18,157 bases of DNA, from assembly GCA_002425685.1 (NCBI GenBank), contig DIMS01000035.1, positions 8,998 through 27,154 on the forward strand, given 5' to 3'. The notes beneath the pieces were generated by a model. That model searched no databases. It was not told where the DNA came from and was given only the letters and a program-made list of their open reading frames with translations. Position numbers and translations under genes: made by a program. This stretch comes from Synergistaceae bacterium UBA5560 (lineage in GTDB: Bacteria; Synergistota; Synergistia; Synergistales; Aminiphilaceae). Every line of letters begins with the position of its first letter. The stretch's first letter is position 1. Below, piece after piece: positions 14,019 to 18,157 of the stretch.

Positions 14019-14879
14019 ATGAAGCGCCGTGTCAGCGCAACTGCCGTCACCGCTTTTGGGGCGGGCGTGATCGCTCTTCTTCTTTGCTTCTCCTCCATCG
14101 GACATGCGGAGGAGAGCGGGGGAGCCGCTGTGTCGGAAAAGGTGACCCTCACTGCGGAATCGCTTCGCTACGACCCCGAGTCGCAGCGCATTGTCGCCGA
14201 GGGAAACCTAACCATCCGGAAGGGCGCCGGCCGGATCACCGCCGAGCGGGGAGAGGGGCGGAGCGACGGTTCGCTCTTCATCCTCACCGGAAACGTGGTG
14301 GCGTCCTTTCCCGAGGAAGAACTCGAACTCGTCTGCGCCTACCTCACCTATCGCGCACGGGATGCCTGGCTTCTTGCGTCCGGGGACGTGTCCATCTCCT
14401 CCGGGGGTGATCGTCTGAGGGCGGAGATGATCAAATATCGCCTCGGCGGTTCCGTGGCCTACGAGGCCAGGGGAGATGTGTCGATCCTCTGGGAGGGACG
14501 TAATTTGGAGGCCGACTCCGCATGGCGCGAGGGTGACGATTTCCGTGCCAGGAATGTGCGGCGTTTCGAGGACCCCAAAGAGCGTGTTTCTCTGGTGGCA
14601 CCCACGGTGGTGGGGCGTGCCGAGAAGGGAGTACTCGCGGAGGTGACCGCCGAAGGGGGCATTGTCGTGGAGGTCGCCGGGCGAGACGGAAAGCCCGTGC
14701 GCATTCGTGGTGCCAAGGGAATCTATTCCATCGCCAAGGGCTCTGTCGTCGTGACGGGAAACGCTTCCGCGGTCCAGGCCGGGCGCACCGTTTCCGCCCA
14801 GAGCCTGGTGATGAACCTCGTCACCAGGCGCATCGAAGCCCTCGGCAAACCCCAACTCACCTTTCCCGTGGGGGAGTGA
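14019..14879 (+). CDS. lptA: LptA/OstA-like periplasmic LPS transport protein (286 aa)
   Basis: LptA polymerises head to tail to form the periplasmic bridge that carries LPS from LptC to LptD. Residues 1-30 are a signal peptide (hydrophobic core about 14-27, likely cleavage after GHA). The mature protein has the OstA pattern, in which each beta turn begins with a small motif: AEGNLTI, LTGNVVA, ASGDVSI, ARGDVSI, AEGGIVV and VTGNASA, spaced about 25-50 residues apart. At 286 aa it is about 100 residues longer than E. coli LptA (185), which implies extra jellyroll turns. The ATG at 14019 has GGAGG (14007-14011) 7 bases upstream. The stop lies 2 bases before lptB, the usual partner. LptA-like folds are also used by LptC and by the LptD N-terminus, so the exact role rests on the lptB linkage. 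Confidence 0.87.
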   Translation: MKRRVSATAVTAFGAGVIALLLCFSSIGHAEESGGAAVSEKVTLTAESLRYDPESQRIVAEGNLTIRKGAGRITAERGEGRSDGSLFILTGNVVASFPEEELELVCAYLTYRARDAWLLASGDVSISSGGDRLRAEMIKYRLGGSVAYEARGDVSILWEGRNLEADSAWREGDDFRARNVRRFEDPKERVSLVAPTVVGRAEKGVLAEVTAEGGIVVEVAGRDGKPVRIRGAKGIYSIAKGSVVVTGNASAVQAGRTVSAQSLVMNLVTRRIEALGKPQLTFPVGE

Positions 14880-14881
14880 GC

Positions 14882-15607
14882 ATGGGACGGATCTTTTCGG
14901 CGGAACGCCTCGTCAAGAGTTACCGTGGGAAGACCGTCGTCTCCTCGGTGAATCTTTCCGTGCAGCAGGGGGAAATCGTCGGTTTGCTCGGTCCGAACGG
15001 TGCGGGTAAGACGACTACCTTCTACATGCTCGTCGGACTGATTTCCCCCGATTCGGGCAACGTCTACGTGGACGGAAGAGATGTTACGGAACTGCCCATG
15101 TTCGGGCGTGCCCGGCTCGGCGTGGGGTATCTTCCCCAAGAGGCGTCGGTGTTTCGCAATCTCTCGGTGGAGGACAATTTGCGCCTTGTCCTTGAAGAGC
15201 AGAACCATTCCTCGGGGGACTGGCGCGAGGTGCTGGAGCATCTTCTGCGAGAGTTCGGACTGGAACGGGTCCGTTCCGTGCCAGGATACGCCCTGAGCGG
15301 CGGTGAACGACGACGTGTGGAGATCGCACGATGTCTCGCCATCATGCCCGAGTTCATTCTCCTTGATGAACCGTTCAGCGGCATCGATCCCATCGCGGTC
15401 TACGACATTCAGCAGATCATCCTGGATCTCCGCAAGAAGGGATTCGGCATTCTGCTCACGGACCACAACGTGCGGGACACCCTGGCGATCACGGATCGGG
15501 CCTGTCTGATCCACCAGGGACAAATTGTCGTGGAGGGATCTCCCCAGGATGTGGCCGAGAGTGAGGTGGCCAGGAAATTCTACCTGGGGGAACGTTTTTC
15601 CTGGTGA
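14882..15607 (+). CDS. lptB: LPS export ABC transporter ATP-binding protein LptB (241 aa)
   Basis: LptB is the cytoplasmic ATPase of LptB2FG, which extracts LPS from the inner membrane. It has exactly the E. coli length (241 aa). Motifs in order: Walker A GPNGAGKTT (37-45), Q-loop YLPQEASVFRNLSVEDNL, signature LSGGERRRVEIARCLA (from 138), Walker B FILLDEPFSGIDP (D162, E163), and switch His195 in LTDHNVRDTL. VFRNLSVEDNL and the DHNVR form of the H-loop separate LptB from branched-chain amino acid ATPases. The ATG at 14882 is preferred over the in-frame GTG at 14876 because the G-rich ribosome site (14870-14876) would overlap the GTG. The partner permeases LptF and LptG are not in the window. 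Confidence 0.96.
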   Translation: MGRIFSAERLVKSYRGKTVVSSVNLSVQQGEIVGLLGPNGAGKTTTFYMLVGLISPDSGNVYVDGRDVTELPMFGRARLGVGYLPQEASVFRNLSVEDNLRLVLEEQNHSSGDWREVLEHLLREFGLERVRSVPGYALSGGERRRVEIARCLAIMPEFILLDEPFSGIDPIAVYDIQQIILDLRKKGFGILLTDHNVRDTLAITDRACLIHQGQIVVEGSPQDVAESEVARKFYLGERFSW

Positions 15608-15795
15608 CGGCCAAGGAAGGCGCTTCGATGATGTCTTCTGCGACTGCCTGCCTGTGCATCCTTCTTTGAGAAAACGGGTCATTGCAAGAAATTCGCCGGG
15701 AGGCGACTGGAACGGAGCAGCAGGGTTCTGTGTCGCACCGGAACGAAGTCGATCGAGGACGGCCTGGGGTCGAGTCGGATTTTTCTCCAATGGCG
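15608..15795. other. Gap between lptB and the hydrogenase protease, no gene supported
   Basis: These 188 bases separate two genes that converge. Five Ts at 15780-15784 follow an imperfect stem built from CGA and TCG triplets, which could be a poor terminator for lptB, but I cannot draw a continuous helix. A 13-codon frame at 15638 with an AAGGAAGG ribosome-like site is discussed among the rejected items. No other element is visible. Confidence 0.5.
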
Positions 15796-16284
15796 CTACG
15801 GAATGGAATTGCGGGATGGTTTTTCCAGCAAGGGAATGCTCTCGAGTTCTCCGTTCTCAAGGAGGGCAAGAAGAACTGTTTTCGCTTCCGCCACCTTCGG
15901 AGAAAGGTTGAGCGAATGCTCCCGGAAGGCTGGTTCCACGGCGATGACGACCAGGTCCATCTCCCGGGAGAATTCCTCCAGCAAGGAGGAAAGAGGGATG
16001 CCGTGGCTGCTCCAGGAGGTGCTTTCGCAGAATGCAAGCGGAAGGCGCCGTATTGCCCCGGGGGAAAGTCCCATGAGAGCCGCATCGACGATGATGAGCC
16101 GGGACGGCCTCGTCCTCCGGAGGTGTGCCAGGTGATTTTCCGGAGTGGTCTCACAGAGGCGTATCTCCATTTCTTCGGGGGGTGCGTCCAGAAGCGCCTC
16201 GGCAATGCGGACCCCAACGCCGTCATCCCCGCAGAGGGGATTTCCGACGCCCCAGAGAACACTCGTCGTTTTTTTCACATTCAT
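15796..16284 (-). CDS. [NiFe]-hydrogenase maturation endopeptidase, HycI/HyaD (M52) family (162 aa)
   Basis: These proteases remove a C-terminal peptide from the hydrogenase large subunit after the nickel is inserted. The diagnostic N-terminal motif is present as GVGNPLCGDDGVGVRIAEALL. The three metal-sensing positions of E. coli HybD (E16, D62, H93) correspond to D20, D67 (in IIVDAALMG) and H94 (in SSHGIPLSSLL). Having Asp rather than Glu at the first position resembles HycI. SPGAIRRL after the second motif also fits. The length of 162 aa is normal for the family. The ATG at 16284 is the only ATG before the conserved motif that leaves a normal N-terminus; AAGGAG lies 12 bases upstream. It is divergent from murJ, and no hydrogenase structural or hyp gene is in the window. 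Confidence 0.9.
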   Translation of the reverse strand: MNVKKTTSVLWGVGNPLCGDDGVGVRIAEALLDAPPEEMEIRLCETTPENHLAHLRRTRPSRLIIVDAALMGLSPGAIRRLPLAFCESTSWSSHGIPLSSLLEEFSREMDLVVIAVEPAFREHSLNLSPKVAEAKTVLLALLENGELESIPLLEKPSRNSIP

Positions 16285-16374
16285 GACGGTTGTCAGCTCC
16301 TTCGATGTTCCGTTCCTCGCCGGTTCTTCTCGGGGAGCCGTTTCTGAAACACGCTCCGTCAAGGAGGATACCCT

Positions 16375-17943
16375 ATGGACGGTTCCTCACGCAACGCCCG
16401 CATGGTACGCCATGCCTTCACGATGATGCTCGGTACCTTCGCCAGCCGAATCCTCGGATTGATCCGCGAGGTACTCATGGCGGCCTGTTTCGGTGCGACG
16501 AGGCAGCTTGATGCGTTCTACGTGGCCTACACGCTGGCGAATCTCTCCCGCCAGCTCCTCGCGGAGGGAGCACTCTCCGCTTCGTTCGTTCCCGTCTTCT
16601 CTCAGGTGCTTGCCAGGGACGGAAAGGATCGGGCGATGCGCCTCGCCCGCCAGGCCATGACGGTGCTTTTGCTTCTCGGAGCCGCGGTGGTGCTCGGAGG
16701 CATCGTCGCCGCACCGCTCCTGGTCCGTCTCATGGCTCCCGGGTTCGCTCCGGAGATCCGAATTCTCGCCGAATCCCTCACACGGTCGCTTTTTCCGTTC
16801 CTTCTTTTCGTCTCTCTCGGGGCTCTCGCCATGGGTGTCCTGAACAGCCTGGATTCCTTTTTCGTCCCCGCCGTGGCACCAGCGCTGAGCAACGTGACCT
16901 TCATCGCCGTGGTTCTTCTTTTCGTTCCTTCCTTCGGTATCAAAGGTCTCGTTGCGGCGGTTCTCCTCGGCGGCCTGGCCCAGTTGCTCCTTCAGTGGGG
17001 ATGGAGCTGGAAGCTGGGGGTGCCCCTTTTTCCCGAGCGGCCGAACCGCAAGGATCCGGAGCTCCGGCGCATGCTCGTGCTCTTTCTTCCCTATGCGGTG
17101 GGGCTTTCCCTCAATCAGGTGAATCCTCTGGTGAGCCGCATGCTCGGTTCTTTTCTGGAGGGTGGGGTCATTTCCGTTCTGAACTACGCGGACCGGGTAC
17201 TCCAGCTTCCTCTGGGGCTCTTCGTGGTGGCCCTCTCACAGGCGGTACTCCCTCTTCTCTCCCGCATCGCTCCGGGAGAGAACGAAGAGTTCATGGAATT
17301 CTACCGGGATGCGCTTCGCTTCGCTCTTTTCGTGGTCTTTCCCGTGGTGCTCGGGACAGTGGCGTGCAGCCGGGAGATCGTGCACGTGCTCTTCTTTCGG
17401 GGTGCTTTCGACGCGTGGGCCTGGAATGCCACGTCAGGGGCTTTGTCCATGTACGCGTTGGGACTTCCCGGAATGGCCTGCACCACGGTGACCATGCGGG
17501 CTCTCTATGCACGAAGCAGACCCAGGGATGCACTCTTCGTCACAGCGTCGAGCGTGACCGTGAACCTCGGCGCGAGCATACTGTTCATGTCTCTTCTTTC
17601 GTATCGAGGCATTGCCCTGGCTGCATCGATGGCCTTTACGGTCTCCGCCCTCGTCGGGTATGTTCGGGTTCGGCGCTTTGGCGGGGAGGCGAGCGAGGGT
17701 AGAGACCGGCTCTTTTCGCCGGAATGGGGAAAGCCTGTGGGAATCGCCCTGGCGTTCACGACGGCGATGATCCTGCTCTGGAAATTCCTGTTGCCCTATC
17801 CTCCCGCGGCATCCCTTGCGCTGCGACTGCTCTGGCTTGGAGGTGTCGCCTGCATGGGTGGAGCGGCCTATGCCTTACTGACGCGCCGATTGAAGTGTCG
17901 GGAATGGGAATGGGTACGGAGCGCGTTGCGCCGTCGGGGGTAG
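16375..17943 (+). CDS. murJ: Lipid II flippase MurJ (522 aa)
   Basis: MurJ moves lipid II across the inner membrane for peptidoglycan synthesis. It is a MOP-superfamily protein with about 14 membrane helices, and the length of 522 aa is typical (E. coli 511). The functional residues of E. coli MurJ are conserved here: R25 and R31 in FASRILGLIREVL (R18, R24), D46 in LDAFYVAYTLANL (D39), and R59 and E64 in SRQLLAEGALSASFVPVF (R52, E57). NQVNPLVSRMLGSFLEGGVISVLNYADR and PLGLFVVALSQAVLPLLSR are hallmark segments of helices 7 and 8. The ATG at 16375 has AAGGAGG (16361-16367) 7 bases upstream. No promoter is obvious in the 90-base gap shared with the divergent protease gene. Confidence 0.97.
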   Translation: MDGSSRNARMVRHAFTMMLGTFASRILGLIREVLMAACFGATRQLDAFYVAYTLANLSRQLLAEGALSASFVPVFSQVLARDGKDRAMRLARQAMTVLLLLGAAVVLGGIVAAPLLVRLMAPGFAPEIRILAESLTRSLFPFLLFVSLGALAMGVLNSLDSFFVPAVAPALSNVTFIAVVLLFVPSFGIKGLVAAVLLGGLAQLLLQWGWSWKLGVPLFPERPNRKDPELRRMLVLFLPYAVGLSLNQVNPLVSRMLGSFLEGGVISVLNYADRVLQLPLGLFVVALSQAVLPLLSRIAPGENEEFMEFYRDALRFALFVVFPVVLGTVACSREIVHVLFFRGAFDAWAWNATSGALSMYALGLPGMACTTVTMRALYARSRPRDALFVTASSVTVNLGASILFMSLLSYRGIALAASMAFTVSALVGYVRVRRFGGEASEGRDRLFSPEWGKPVGIALAFTTAMILLWKFLLPYPPAASLALRLLWLGGVACMGGAAYALLTRRLKCREWEWVRSALRRRG

Positions 17944-18157
17944 CGGAAGAGAGGCATCCCTGGAAAGTCGGCCGTAGCGCCGGGAATGCTGCTGTGGAAT
18001 GGAACCGGAGACGGAACGTGCGCGGGGGGTGGTCCGTCCGCCGGGCACCTTTTCAGTGAGAAGAACCGATGCATATGTTCATCCCTCCGAACGGCGGGCA
18101 GACTTGCGTTCTTTGTCCTCCGGGAGGATTATTGTCTGCGCCGGGAGGAACGTGTTC
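17944..18157. other. Region after murJ; possible 5' end of a further gene, not assignable
   Basis: All three plus-strand frames are open near the window end, so the next gene may start here. The longest candidate begins with an ATG at 17999 and reads MEPETERARGVVRPP, continuing open to base 18157 with SSGRIIVCAGRNVF near the end. It has no clear ribosome site, and its codon use is less regular after about 18060. A later start, or a gene beginning just outside the window, is as likely. GGTG (18029-18032) and CACC (18046-18049) followed by TTTT (18050-18053) could be a weak terminator for murJ. No family is recognised. Confidence 0.3.

Noticed and set aside
15638..15679. A 13-codon frame (MMSSATACLCILL) with AAGGAAGG upstream, resembling a leader peptide
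   Set aside because: No attenuator hairpin with a T-run follows, and the downstream gene is on the opposite strand, so a leader-peptide role has nothing to regulate.
15755..15784. A possible terminator after lptB ending in five Ts
   Set aside because: Only separate CGA/TCG triplets pair; no continuous stem can be drawn.
16285..16374. Promoters in the divergent gap between the hydrogenase protease and murJ
   Set aside because: TTGTCA on the plus strand and TTGACG on the minus strand look like -35 boxes, but neither has a -10-like hexamer at 16-18 bases.

Overview
This is a GC-rich window (about 60% G+C by eye) from a diderm bacterium that makes or exports lipopolysaccharide. It carries lptC-like, lptD, lptA-like and lptB genes together with the peptidoglycan genes ddl and murJ. 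The amino-acid operon is headed by a Firmicutes-style T-box leader. Short intergenic gaps, GTG/TTG starts, this mix of LPS export with T-box control, and several lineage-restricted secreted proteins suggest Synergistota. That placement is inference; no 16S or other phylogenetic marker was searched.

Layout. (1) Plus strand, 1-6719: the 3' end of pyrG (CTP synthase glutaminase domain), then three secreted or membrane-anchored proteins of unknown function (347, 139 and 465 aa), an lptC-like gene, lptD and ddl. All are tightly packed and probably co-transcribed. (2) Minus strand, 8654-6703: greA, then an SLC13/ArsB/P-protein type anion permease that meets ddl tail to tail with a 17-base overlap. 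greA has a good promoter and a strong leader hairpin, and two terminator-like hairpins separate it from the permease. (3) Plus strand, 9021-13910: a near-consensus sigma-70 promoter, a T-box riboswitch with its own terminator, then thrC, thrB, lysC and asd with overlapping ends, and a possible 98-aa gene. A perfect 10-bp terminator closes the unit. (4) Plus strand, 14019-15607: a long lptA-like gene and lptB. (5) Minus strand, 16284-15796: an orphan hydrogenase maturation protease. (6) Plus strand, 16375-17943: murJ, followed by 214 bases in which the next gene may begin but cannot be assigned.

How the genes work together. LptC, LptD, LptA and LptB are four of the seven Lpt transport components; LptE, LptF and LptG are not in the window. 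Ddl makes D-Ala-D-Ala for lipid II and MurJ flips lipid II. Asd and LysC supply aspartate semialdehyde for threonine, methionine, lysine and diaminopimelate, the last being a likely peptidoglycan component. The window therefore mixes envelope assembly with the aspartate pathway. No homoserine dehydrogenase gene is present, so that step must be encoded elsewhere.

The strongest non-coding signal is the T-box leader at about 9057-9358. A GA-motif kink-turn, a stem I with ACC (threonine) in an internal loop, a UGGA-ACC antiterminator bulge and a mutually exclusive terminator can all be read directly from the bases. I saw no CRISPR array, insertion sequence, tRNA or rRNA, and no clear sign of recent mobile DNA.
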